Positions 17,597 through 26,184 of a DNA stretch of 64,000 nucleotides are shown piece by piece. This stretch comes from Halodesulfovibrio aestuarii DSM 17919 = ATCC 29578 (GTDB lineage: Bacteria > Desulfobacterota > Desulfovibrionia > Desulfovibrionales > Desulfovibrionaceae). Position 1 is the stretch's first letter. Each line of letters opens with the position of its first letter. The stretch covers positions 372,001 to 436,000 of the forward strand of contig NZ_ARQF01000021.1 in the NCBI RefSeq assembly GCF_000384815.1. The letters are read 5' to 3'. A program made the translations under genes and the position numbers. The notes beneath the pieces are model-generated. The model had not been told where the DNA came from and did not search any database. It saw nothing but the letters and a program-made list of their open reading frames with translations.

Positions 17597-17800
17597 CAAA
17601 TTTTTTGCGTTCCGTGGCATATCTTTTTAGGCGCAGCTAATTTATGTGGTTAATTGTCATAATATATTAAATAAATAATGATGACTGTCGATTAATACAC
17701 TCGTGCTGTTAAAATATAAAACGGTCTCCTGTGTCGCAATGTGTGGTGCCTGTACGGTTGGGGCGCTTTTATGGAAGTAATGAATAATAGGGAATGTTTC

Positions 17801-19423
17801 ATGGCAGCCACAGCCAATACAAAAAATTGTATTTTAGTATTAGAGCATGATGCGGAAGCTATGCTGTGTAGTGCTGAAAAGTTGAACCAGCAGGAATACA
17901 TTGTCTGTAAGTGTGGCGGTTCTATTGAACAGGTTCGTTCTGCATATAGGCAATACCCTCATTCCGTACTTATTGCTGATGTTGATAATGATATTACCGT
18001 GGCATTATTGAATGAGCTTGTTTTATGTCCTGAATCTTCCCAATTGCCTGTAATTTGTTGTTCTGATGTGTTGGACGATGCTGCATTTAGCCGGGTGGGA
18101 AGTTTTCAGCCGTTCGCTTGGCTGCCTAGTTCTTGTCCTATCAATATGGTTGATTGCACAGTCTGTTCTGCATGTTCATACAGCAGGATGGGGGCTCATT
18201 CCACGGCTGCTATTGAGCAGTGTCAGCTTATTGCGCATAATATTCCTGAATGTGTTGTCATACTGGATGAGGCATGGCGAGTTTACTTTGCCAACGAACA
18301 TCTGGGGCAGTTAGTTGGGGCTTCAGATCCTCTTGAGGGGTGTCATGTTAATACATTGCTTGATGCAGAAACTTTGGTGCGGCTTCAAGCTGTTTGCAGT
18401 ACACTTAGCGTAAATTCAAAACAAAGTTTTCAGGGGTATATTGTTACATTTCAGGACGAGATGGTTCCAGTATGGTTGTCGGTAAGCAAAGTGGCTTCAA
18501 ATAATAATCTGCTCTGCGTTATGACAAACCTTGAAGAGAATTTGCAGGCTGAGGCAGCACTGCGTGAGGCTGAAGCCAAGTATAGAGCGTTGTATCTGAA
18601 TGCAGCGGAAGGTATGTTCCGCATTGAAGAATCCGGTCATATTATTGAAGCTAACCCTGCCTTTAATCGAATTTTGGGTTTTGAAGTACTTGATTGGGCT
18701 TCAAACTCTACCAGCCATAATTTTTCAGATCAGTTTGTCACCACAGATGACTTTTTAACGTTAATGAAACAGGTACAGACTGTCGGGCGTCAGTCCAAGT
18801 TTAATGCACAGCTTGTACGGAGAGATGGAGCTCTGATTTGGGGCGAAATTTCTGCTCATTGGAGCATCGATCCCAAGAACCAGATTCCGTATGTTGAAGG
18901 CATATTGTCGGACGTAACAGAACGTAGACGAGTAGAGCTTGATTTACAGCGGAGAGCCACTCGAGACTGCCTTACCGGTGTGTTCAGTAGGGGGTCGTTC
19001 TACGAAAAGTTGAGCAGTATTCTTGCAACAGCGCGGTATGAGAACAGTATATTTGCAGTGCTGTATCTTGATTTGAATGATTTTAAGAATGTGAATGATA
19101 CCCACGGGCATCATTGCGGTGATATTGTAATTAAAGAGCTTGTTGGACGAATTAGTGCCCAGATACGAGAGCGTGATGTCTTTGGACGAATCGGAGGCGA
19201 TGAGTTTTGTATTGTGCTGGAAAATGTTCGCGCAGCATGCGACGTGGATGCCGTTATTCGTAAAATTCATAGCGTAGTAGATGCGCCTATCCGAATTAAT
19301 GACGAGAAGCTGGTAAGTGTTGGGTTGAGTGTTGGAGTAGCAATGTACCCTGAAGATGGCGATACGCCGGAAGTCTTGTTGCAGCGAGCCGACCATGCCA
19401 TGTATTTGGAAAAAAGAAGTTAG
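17801..19423 (+). CDS. Diguanylate cyclase with receiver-like, PAS and GGDEF domains
   Basis: Predicted to make cyclic di-GMP. 540 residues: a receiver-like N-terminus (about 9-110) retaining the Asp in VLIADVD but with the conserved Lys of the KP motif missing (WLPSS), two PAS-like regions (about 150-260 and 270-385), and a C-terminal GGDEF domain (about 390-540). The active-site GGDEF near 465-469 is intact. An RxxD inhibitory site (RERD) lies five residues before it, so product inhibition is expected. Start 17801 is chosen because AGGGAA lies 6-8 bases upstream; in-frame ATGs at 17771 and 17780 and a GTG at 17741 are possible. Confidence 0.85.
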   Translation: MAATANTKNCILVLEHDAEAMLCSAEKLNQQEYIVCKCGGSIEQVRSAYRQYPHSVLIADVDNDITVALLNELVLCPESSQLPVICCSDVLDDAAFSRVGSFQPFAWLPSSCPINMVDCTVCSACSYSRMGAHSTAAIEQCQLIAHNIPECVVILDEAWRVYFANEHLGQLVGASDPLEGCHVNTLLDAETLVRLQAVCSTLSVNSKQSFQGYIVTFQDEMVPVWLSVSKVASNNNLLCVMTNLEENLQAEAALREAEAKYRALYLNAAEGMFRIEESGHIIEANPAFNRILGFEVLDWASNSTSHNFSDQFVTTDDFLTLMKQVQTVGRQSKFNAQLVRRDGALIWGEISAHWSIDPKNQIPYVEGILSDVTERRRVELDLQRRATRDCLTGVFSRGSFYEKLSSILATARYENSIFAVLYLDLNDFKNVNDTHGHHCGDIVIKELVGRISAQIRERDVFGRIGGDEFCIVLENVRAACDVDAVIRKIHSVVDAPIRINDEKLVSVGLSVGVAMYPEDGDTPEVLLQRADHAMYLEKRS

Positions 19424-19451
19424 TACGTTTTCTGAAGGTACTATTTTCCAA

Positions 19452-20135
19452 TTAGTTGCATTTTCTTTCATCACTCCAGCATGCAGTAATAACATCTGCA
19501 TAATCTGTCATAATTTTATGGACACTGTCCGGAACTAAGTATGAAATGTCACGATCCTGCATCCAACGTTCCCGAATAAGCGTTGCTGAGACATCAATTC
19601 GGGGCTGTGGCAGGAAGTATATACTATGGGTACCAAGCGAATAGGCTGCTGCAACATTTCCTGCTGCTGGAAGCAGTTCTAAGTTTGGCCAGTATTGCGG
19701 GCATAGTCTGTTAAACTCTTCTACATCAGAATCAGAGCGCGCCAGAACAATAATATTTGCGAGCTCAATAAGTTCCAAGCCTTTATGCCAGTCCCCCAAC
19801 GTCGCTAAGTCAATTGATCCCATAATAAAAAAGAGTTCACATTCCTCTTCAGTTTCTTTGTAGTGCTGAAGGGTATCATATGTATACGACGGGCCGGAAC
19901 GTTCAGCTTCCAGTTCGTTCACTGTAAAATTAGGGTACCGGTTGATTGCAGCCCTTATCATACGGTTTCGTAGTTCAAAAGAAAGAAGTCCGTTTTTCGT
20001 CTTGTGTGGTGGTGTCGCGCAGGGAACAAAGTCGACGCGATCAAGTTCGAAGGCTTCTTCAACTTCAACCGCTGGACGAATATGCATGATGTGGGTGGGG
20101 TTGAATGTTCCCCCAAGAATTCCAATACGTTTCAT
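19452..20135 (-). CDS. nadD: Nicotinate-nucleotide adenylyltransferase
   Basis: Adenylates nicotinate mononucleotide in NAD synthesis. 227 residues. GILGGTFNPTHIMH (5-18) is the nucleotidyltransferase N-terminal signature, TPPHK near 41-45 and SATLIRER near 194-201 (the ISSTxIR position) are family motifs. The usual HxGH reads HIMH here, with Met in place of Gly. It lies downstream of proA on the same strand, with a terminator between them. Confidence 0.9.
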   Translation of the reverse strand: MKRIGILGGTFNPTHIMHIRPAVEVEEAFELDRVDFVPCATPPHKTKNGLLSFELRNRMIRAAINRYPNFTVNELEAERSGPSYTYDTLQHYKETEEECELFFIMGSIDLATLGDWHKGLELIELANIIVLARSDSDVEEFNRLCPQYWPNLELLPAAGNVAAAYSLGTHSIYFLPQPRIDVSATLIRERWMQDRDISYLVPDSVHKIMTDYADVITACWSDERKCN

Positions 20136-20330
20136 AACACACTTATCTCTTTTAAATTGTCAGGATTGTACGCACAAACTAGCAGTACCATATCATGCGA
20201 TAGTATACCGTGCCAAAGAAAAAAAATACAAATTCAGACTGGTACAAGTCTCGGCCTTTGTGCGGAATATTACGCGTTATGCTGTTTTGCAGCAGAGAAC
20301 ATGGACGACGTGGACTATGTTTTTTTTGTA

Positions 20331-20364
20331 AAAAAAGGATGAAGCGAAGGCGCTCCATCCTTTT
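20331..20364 (-). terminator. Terminator of proA (minus strand)
   Basis: Stem AAAAGGATGAAGCG/CGCTCCATCCTTTT (one mismatch), loop AAGG. A run of A on the plus strand gives the T tail on the minus strand. Confidence 0.75.
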
Positions 20365-20390
20365 GGGAAGGCAAGTAGTGTGGCGCTGGG

Positions 20391-21653
20391 CTATTTTCGA
20401 ACCTGTCCTTGACCAAAAATAACAAACTTTGTGGTGGTCAGTTCTTTTACACCCATTGGGCCGTAAGAATGAAGTTTAGATGTGCTGATGCCGATTTCTG
20501 CTCCAAGTCCAAGTTGGCCCCCATCGTTAAAGCGGGTGGACGCGTTGACGGATACACAGGAAGCATCAACTTCGCGCATAAATTTTAATGCACGGTTATA
20601 ATCTTGAGTGCAGATGATCTCAGTATGATTTGAGCCGTTTTCTGCGATATAATCCTGAGCTTCCTGCATAGAGTCTATGGTTTTTACCAGTAGAATCAGA
20701 TCATGGTACTCGGTTCCCGGATCCGATTCGTTCATAGCAACAGCAGTCTTGCCGAGTAGCGGTAAAGATCGCGCGCAGGCGCGGAATTCAACGTCACGTT
20801 CTGTTCCCAGTTCTTTTGCAACCATTGGCAAAAATTTATCTGCGATATCTTTATGTACAAGCAGCCCTTCAAGAGCGTTGCAGACACCGGGGCGCTGGGT
20901 TTTACCATTGATAATGATGTTGAGCGCTTCTTCAAGATTAGCGCTTTTGTCGATGAATGCATGACACACACCTTTATAATGTTTGAGGACAGGCATGGTA
21001 GCCATGTCAACAACAGTACGGATGAGTGTTTCACCGCCGCGAGGAATGATAACGTCGATGTGCTCTTCAAGTTTGCACATTGCGGTAATTGCTTCGCGGT
21101 CAGTGGTTGGCACAACCTGAACACATTCTTTAGGCAGGCCTGCATATTCCAGTGCTTCGTGTAGCAGCTTTGCAAGTGCAAGGTTAGAATTAATTGCTTC
21201 AGAGCCGCCACGTAGAATAATGGCGTTGCCAGCCTTAAGACAAAGGATTCCGGAGTCGATAGTAACATTAGGACGTGATTCATAGATCATTGCGATCACG
21301 CCGAGTGGAATTCGCATTTTACCGACAAGCAGCCCGTTGGGACGCTGCCATTGAGTTTCAATGGCACCGACAGGGTCATCCATTTCGGCAATGAATGTAC
21401 AGGCGTTGGCCATTTCGGCAATAGTTTCCGGAGTTAGACGTAGACGGTTAAGACGAGGAGCATCAATTCCTTTTTCTTCTGCTTTTGCTAAATCAATGGC
21501 GTTTGCAGCAGTAATCTCGTCCTGTTTTTCTATGATAAGCTCAGAAAGGCGCAACAGTGTTTTTTCTTTGAGTTCAGGTGTTGCAGCAGCGAGCTTTCGA
21601 GCGGCGGCAGATGCTTTTTGTCCCATATCTTTCAACAGTTGATGAGTATCCAT
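20391..21653 (-). CDS. proA: Gamma-glutamyl phosphate reductase
   Basis: NADPH-dependent reduction of glutamyl 5-phosphate to glutamate semialdehyde, the second step of proline synthesis. 420 residues, normal family length. The catalytic Cys is in RPGVCNALEG near residue 255. VIYESRPNVTID-type AMIYESRPNVTID lies near 117-129. The start at 21653 is fixed by SD GGAGG five bases upstream; the frame stays open further upstream but that part is not homologous. proB is not adjacent. Confidence 0.93.
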   Translation of the reverse strand: MDTHQLLKDMGQKASAAARKLAAATPELKEKTLLRLSELIIEKQDEITAANAIDLAKAEEKGIDAPRLNRLRLTPETIAEMANACTFIAEMDDPVGAIETQWQRPNGLLVGKMRIPLGVIAMIYESRPNVTIDSGILCLKAGNAIILRGGSEAINSNLALAKLLHEALEYAGLPKECVQVVPTTDREAITAMCKLEEHIDVIIPRGGETLIRTVVDMATMPVLKHYKGVCHAFIDKSANLEEALNIIINGKTQRPGVCNALEGLLVHKDIADKFLPMVAKELGTERDVEFRACARSLPLLGKTAVAMNESDPGTEYHDLILLVKTIDSMQEAQDYIAENGSNHTEIICTQDYNRALKFMREVDASCVSVNASTRFNDGGQLGLGAEIGISTSKLHSYGPMGVKELTTTKFVIFGQGQVRK

Positions 21654-21944
21654 ATGTCCTCCGGCTATGTATCGGAAAGAGCCTGTGCAAGGTTGGCTCA
21701 CCGAGTGATATGTGATTCTTGCACGTTTATGTGCATGAGTACTTGTCTGTTTCCAATGCTCGTAAGGCCGTGCCTCTTCGGGTAATTGGCATTGGTTTGT
21801 AGCAACGTAATTAAATACCTTTTTGGTGATGAAACTGCAAGAGATGTGCTGTGCTGGCAAAGATAGGGCGATGTTTTTTTAGAATTAGTTGAGCCTATTA
21901 TGGTGACTGAGAATATGATAGGACGTTATAAAAAACAATATATT

Positions 21945-21973
21945 TTGACAATTTCGTCATATTGGATTATAAA
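21945..21973 (+). promoter_or_regulatory. Consensus sigma-70 promoter
   Basis: TTGACA, a 17-base spacer and TATAAA, about 47 bases before the start codon of the TPR-like gene. It also argues against a translational start further upstream. Confidence 0.82.
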
Positions 21974-22019
21974 AAAAGTGTTTTTAAATATGGATACTGA
22001 GAACAGTTTAGGAGCGAAT

Positions 22020-22688
22020 ATGGTTGAGCAAAATGAATCTCATTCCCCGTTATTGGTAGACTCTCTGCAACATAGTGTTTCCAAGGAAGCTGCGCCGTTA
22101 CTGAATTTTGTTCTGAAGCATATCAAAGCTATTACGTTAGGCTTAGTCTTGCTGATTAGTGTAATAGTTGGTGCCGGTATCTATAATTATATACATGAGC
22201 AGAATATTCTTGAAGCGCAGGAGATGTTGATGACGCTTTCCACAGGTGCGTCAACAGAATCACAGCTTAATGATTTAAGAACATTCGCTGGAACCGCTCC
22301 TGAGCAGATTCGCCCTGCAGCATTGCTTGCCCTTGCTAAGGCTTCGTTGCGTGTTAAGGATTATGCCGGGGCTGCAAACGCATGGGGTAAGTTGCAGGAA
22401 CTGGGCGTGGAAAGTCTGCGTGATCTCGCTGGATTAGGCAGGGCAGACGCATACGCTCGTATGGATGAATACAAAAAAGCTCAGACTGTGTTGACCCAGA
22501 TGCTTCCGACAGCATCAGAAGCCTACAAGTTGCCGGTAAAACATCAGCTTGCAATAATGGCCGAAAAGAGCGGAGATGTGGACACCTCTATAGTGTTATA
22601 TAAAGAAATTGAAGAGAGTGTGCCGGAAGCGAATAAGGCATTCTATGCCCATAAGATAGCTGCATTGAATCAAAAAATTAAAAAATAG
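22020..22688 (+). CDS. Membrane-anchored TPR-like protein (YfgM-like architecture)
   Basis: 222 residues. A short cytoplasmic N-terminus, one TM helix at about 36-56, then a periplasmic helical region with tetratricopeptide-like units (RPAALLALAKASLRVKDYAG and following). This matches the TPR_21/YfgM layout, whose members help periplasmic chaperoning, but identity is not proven. ATG 22020 has SD AGGAG five bases upstream; in-frame ATGs at 21900 and 21990 lack an SD, and the first precedes the promoter. Confidence 0.7.
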   Translation: MVEQNESHSPLLVDSLQHSVSKEAAPLLNFVLKHIKAITLGLVLLISVIVGAGIYNYIHEQNILEAQEMLMTLSTGASTESQLNDLRTFAGTAPEQIRPAALLALAKASLRVKDYAGAANAWGKLQELGVESLRDLAGLGRADAYARMDEYKKAQTVLTQMLPTASEAYKLPVKHQLAIMAEKSGDVDTSIVLYKEIEESVPEANKAFYAHKIAALNQKIKK

Positions 22689-23296
22689 CGCTAATATTGA
22701 ATAAATAAACAGTGTTGCACAGGGTTGAAATTTTTATTCATTTTAACTCTTTGAAATAAAAGTGTATTTTTCAAGATGTTATTTGTGGTGTGGAATGTAT
22801 TTCTATTCTTGAGGCTCTGTTAGCTGTACCTGATTACCCTGTCGGGGTTGACCTTGCTTGGGGTGCTGAGTAAGAGATTCAGGCGTTCATTGTGTGGCTG
22901 ATTACCCCAATAGTTATAAAAAATGCTTTGAACGCAGCTATAAGATTACTCTATAGAAAAGCAATACAATAAATAAAATTTTCGACGATACGTTTTATCT
23001 GACTATATTTGCAAGAATAGTATGGCTTAATTGTATACATACTGCACCGTTTGCGATGTACCTCGCTATAATAGTGTGGTGTTTATTGCACAATAAAGGA
23101 AGATGCTTGTAGATAATATCACGTAGAAGGGTATCGTCGGTTCATATGCGCGAACAAAATGCGCCACCATGCGTGTTTTGTGTTGAAGCAGATGTTACCT
23201 CTATCTGCTAAGCTATACGATAATTGCTGAACCCGTTCCGGACTGCTGTGTTATACATGACAGCTAGGCATGACCGGAGCTTAGGAATCAAATTAC
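22689..23296. other. 608-base intergenic region, no gene seen
   Basis: A+T-rich. No ORF with an SD and no terminator was recognised. CTGATTACCC occurs twice (22830 and 22898), and a TATAAT hexamer at 23067-23072 lacks a matching -35. It probably holds the promoter region of the downstream sigma-54 activator. Confidence 0.5.
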
Positions 23297-24877
23297 ATGA
23301 GTGTTACTACGTTACAAGACGACAACTTGCAGCCTTATATGGGAACCCTTCAGTGCATTGTTTCTGAGCTCGGTTCACAAAAACCGTTTCAGTCTACGCT
23401 GAAGTCCCTGCTGCAAACTTTGTCAGAGAATCACAATTTTAGAAGACCACATATCGTGATCTTTGATCCGGAAACCCGCACCCTTAAACTGACTCTCGCA
23501 CATGGTCTCGATTCTGTAGAATCTGTTGAATACGAGCCGGGTGTTGGCGTAACAGGGCAGGTGTTTGCCACCGGTGCTCCTGTTATTGTTCCGAGAATGA
23601 AGGAGCATCCTGCATTTTTGAACAAAGCGTTTGGTCGTACGGATGAAGAATTGGCTGAATTGGCATTTATTTGTGTGCCTATTACCGTTCCTGGGATGGA
23701 AGGCTCTGACGGTGAAGTAATTGGCACATTGAGTGTCGACTTGCCAAGTAATACCACTGAAAGTCTTGAAGGGCAGAGGCGTTTTCTGGAAGTTGTGGCG
23801 GGTATGGTTGCAAACCATGCGACATATTTGCAGGAAGAGATTGCGCGTCAGAATTACATGATGGCCCAAGGTGTTGCCAGTGGTGATTTGGTTGATGCTA
23901 ACGCTGCCCCTGCCAATATTATTGTTGCCTCCAAATCTATGAAACTTGTGTTGAACCAAATTTCACAAGTTGGCCCGAGTCGCGCCACTGCATTGCTCCG
24001 TGGTGAGTCCGGTACTGGTAAAGAGTTACTCGCTGAAGCTATCCATCAGTCAAGTCCTCGGCGCGAGAAGTCACTTATTAAGCTGAACTGTGCTGCGTTA
24101 CCGTCTGAACTTGTTGAAAGTGAGCTCTTCGGCTACCAGAAGGGTGCCTTTACTGGTGCTGTGCAGGATAAGAAGGGTTTATTTGAACTTGCAGACAATG
24201 GTACTTTGTTCCTTGATGAGGTAGGGGAATTAAGCCCTACTGCACAGGCAAAAGTATTGCGTGCAATTCAGGAGCAGGAAATTCAGCGTCTAGGCAGTGA
24301 AAAAACATTGTCTGTAGATGTACGCCTTATTTGCGCAACACACCGCCCGTTGGAAGAGCTTGTTGAAAAAGGTGAGTTTCGCGAAGACTTGTACTATCGT
24401 ATTAATGTCTTCCCTGTGTTTATTCCACCGCTTCGTGAGCGCCGTGAAGATATCTTACCGCTTTCTGAGCATTTTCTTTCTTCCTATGCAGACGAATATG
24501 AACGAAACATTAAACGAATTTCTACTCCGGCTATCGATCTGCTGATGCAGTATCACTGGCCTGGAAATATTCGTGAATTGAAGAACTGCATTGAACGTGC
24601 TGTTCTGGTTTGTGATGAGCAGGTAATCCGTACCTACCATCTTCCCCCTTCTTTACAGACTGCGGAAAGTACTGCAACGGATTCAAACCTTTCCTTTTGC
24701 GAGGCTGTGGCTAAATTTGAACAGGAGCTTCTTGTTGATGCTCTTAAAAAAGCCAGAGGCAATATGCTTCAAGCAGCTCGTGATTTGCGCGTGAGTTACC
24801 GTATTGTTAACTACAAGGTTAAAAAATATGGAATTGATGCCAAGAAGTTTGCGGTTACTCGAGGTCGAGTCCGTTAA
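23297..24877 (+). CDS. NifA-like sigma-54-dependent transcriptional activator (GAF-AAA+-HTH)
   Basis: 526 residues. An N-terminal GAF domain (about 20-190, with GVGVTGQVFATG), a central AAA+ ATPase (about 215-450) with Walker A GESGTGKE near 236-243 and the sigma-54 contact loop GAFTGA near 284-289, LFLDEVGEL as Walker B, and a C-terminal Fis-type helix-turn-helix (NMLQAARDLRVSYRIVNYKV). It would activate RNA polymerase-sigma-54. The GAF domain and layout resemble NifA, but no nif genes are near. The flagellar genes downstream lack obvious sigma-54 sites, so its targets are unknown. Confidence 0.87.
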   Translation: MSVTTLQDDNLQPYMGTLQCIVSELGSQKPFQSTLKSLLQTLSENHNFRRPHIVIFDPETRTLKLTLAHGLDSVESVEYEPGVGVTGQVFATGAPVIVPRMKEHPAFLNKAFGRTDEELAELAFICVPITVPGMEGSDGEVIGTLSVDLPSNTTESLEGQRRFLEVVAGMVANHATYLQEEIARQNYMMAQGVASGDLVDANAAPANIIVASKSMKLVLNQISQVGPSRATALLRGESGTGKELLAEAIHQSSPRREKSLIKLNCAALPSELVESELFGYQKGAFTGAVQDKKGLFELADNGTLFLDEVGELSPTAQAKVLRAIQEQEIQRLGSEKTLSVDVRLICATHRPLEELVEKGEFREDLYYRINVFPVFIPPLRERREDILPLSEHFLSSYADEYERNIKRISTPAIDLLMQYHWPGNIRELKNCIERAVLVCDEQVIRTYHLPPSLQTAESTATDSNLSFCEAVAKFEQELLVDALKKARGNMLQAARDLRVSYRIVNYKVKKYGIDAKKFAVTRGRVR

Positions 24878-24905
24878 TATATCCCAACTGTTATAAATAG
24901 TAGCT

Positions 24906-24938
24906 AAAAGAGTCGCAGAAATGCGGCTCTTTTTTTTG
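24906..24938 (+). terminator. Terminator of the sigma-54 activator gene
   Basis: AAAAGAGTCGCA/TGCGGCTCTTTT stem, loop GAAA, eight T residues. Confidence 0.9.
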
Positions 24939-25087
24939 TGTCTAATGTATTGAATTTAAAGAAATCTTGTTTTGTTAAAAGCATTGTTAACAAAACTTTA
25001 GCTAACTTAATAAACTGTTAATGGATGATGTGGACTTCTAGACCCGTACCTATAGGTGAACATGCCAAGAAGTAAGGAGTATTCAAT

Positions 25088-25315
25088 ATGAAATCGAAAA
25101 AATCTTCAAGCTGGCTTGAACTGGTCTACGGCGGAACAATTGAGGAAGGGCTTTCAACAAGCAAGGAAGCTTGTCCCGGACACAATGATGTTGCCGCATA
25201 TATTGATAAGAAACTTTCGATTGCTCGTAGAAAAGAAGTGGAAGGGCATATGGCTTCCTGTCGTGAATGCCGTTCCGAAGTTTTAGAGCTTAGAAAAATT
25301 CTTTCATCCTGTTAA
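25088..25315 (+). CDS. Small zinc-finger (zf-HC2/ZAS-like) protein
   Basis: 75 residues, cytosolic. The sequence CPGHNDVAAYIDKKL followed by EGHMASCRECRSEV (H-x3-C-x2-C) is the anti-sigma zinc-finger pattern; no TM helix follows, so it would be a soluble ZAS-type protein. Preceded by AAGGAG and ATG. The gene lies 34 bases before flgD and probably shares its transcript. Inference: a regulator tied to flagellar expression or to the sigma factor encoded at 35397-35996. Confidence 0.75.
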   Translation: MKSKKSSSWLELVYGGTIEEGLSTSKEACPGHNDVAAYIDKKLSIARRKEVEGHMASCRECRSEVLELRKILSSC

Positions 25316-25349
25316 CCGCACGTCACTAATCTCAAGGAGGAGAAGACAC

Positions 25350-26057
25350 ATGCAAGTATCAACAACACAATATTTGAACTCAACGTATTCAAAGGACCTT
25401 TCAGCCAAAGAGCCAAAATCATCGCTCGGCAAAGATGATTTTATGAAATTATTGACGGCGCAAATGTCTAATCAGGATCCGTTGAAACCTACTGATGACA
25501 CTCAGATGCTTGCACAGTTGGCTCAGTTCTCCTCTCTTGAACAGCTTACTGCATTGAACACTACTGCTGAAAATTCAAACGCAGCTCTTAGCGCAATTAA
25601 CGTTACCAATGCCGTTGGTTACATTGGGAAAGCTGTTGTTGCCGGTGGTGCTAATGTTCACAAAGGCAGTGAGGGATGTAGCCCTGTATACTACACTGTC
25701 CCTGAGGGTGTTGACACTATTAAGGCTCATGTTTACGACGCATCCAAAAAAATTGTTGATACAGTTGTTCTCTCTGGGACAGGTGAAGGTGAGCATACCT
25801 TTACTTGGAATGGCACAAATACACAGGGTAATTTACCTGAGGGGCAATACTCTGTCGGTTTCGAAGCACGCGATAAAAACGGTAAACTTGTTCAAGTTGG
25901 CTCGAAAGTTGCTGGTAAGGTTACAGGCGTTACTTCGCAAGACGGAAAAACTGTTCTCGAACTTGAAGGCGGCCGAACTGTGAATCTCGTTGATATTACT
26001 AGAGTAGAGCAGCCTTCAACTGAAAATAATGAAGAAGACGAGAGTGATAACAGTTAA
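25350..26057 (+). CDS. flgD: Flagellar hook assembly (capping) protein FlgD
   Basis: Scaffold that caps the growing hook while FlgE subunits add. 235 residues. The conserved N-terminal segment LGKDDFMKLLTAQMSNQDP then LAQFSSLEQL is the FlgD signature, followed by the FlgD Ig/tudor-like region (YTVPEG...TFTWNGTNTQG). SD AAGGAGGAG precedes ATG. First structural gene of the hook/filament block. Confidence 0.93.
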   Translation: MQVSTTQYLNSTYSKDLSAKEPKSSLGKDDFMKLLTAQMSNQDPLKPTDDTQMLAQLAQFSSLEQLTALNTTAENSNAALSAINVTNAVGYIGKAVVAGGANVHKGSEGCSPVYYTVPEGVDTIKAHVYDASKKIVDTVVLSGTGEGEHTFTWNGTNTQGNLPEGQYSVGFEARDKNGKLVQVGSKVAGKVTGVTSQDGKTVLELEGGRTVNLVDITRVEQPSTENNEEDESDNS

Positions 26058-26083
26058 GTCCTGCGATAAGCATCAAGCTAATA

Positions 26084-26124
26084 TTATTAAGACGACGGAA
26101 TTTTTTACCCTGTCGTCTTAATAA
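26084..26124. other. 13-bp perfect hairpin between flgD and flgE
   Basis: TTATTAAGACGAC (26084-26096) pairs perfectly with GTCGTCTTAATAA (26112-26124) across a 15-base loop. Only A-rich sequence follows on the plus strand, so read-through into flgE is likely. It may be an mRNA processing or stability element. Confidence 0.6.
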
Positions 26125-26184
26125 AAATGAATAAAATTATAGGCAAAATTTACCCACATATTTACTGCTTCCAGGGAGGCGATT

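Noticed and set aside
20004-20342. Plus-strand frame of 112 codons overlapping nadD
   Set aside because: Mostly antisense to nadD and ends in the proA terminator; no SD.
21654-21860. Upstream extension of proA (69 extra codons)
   Set aside because: The strong SD at 21659-21663 and homology both place the start at 21653; the extension is not conserved-looking.
23041-23080. Promoter around TATAAT at 23067
   Set aside because: No acceptable -35 hexamer at 16-18 bases and no extended -10.
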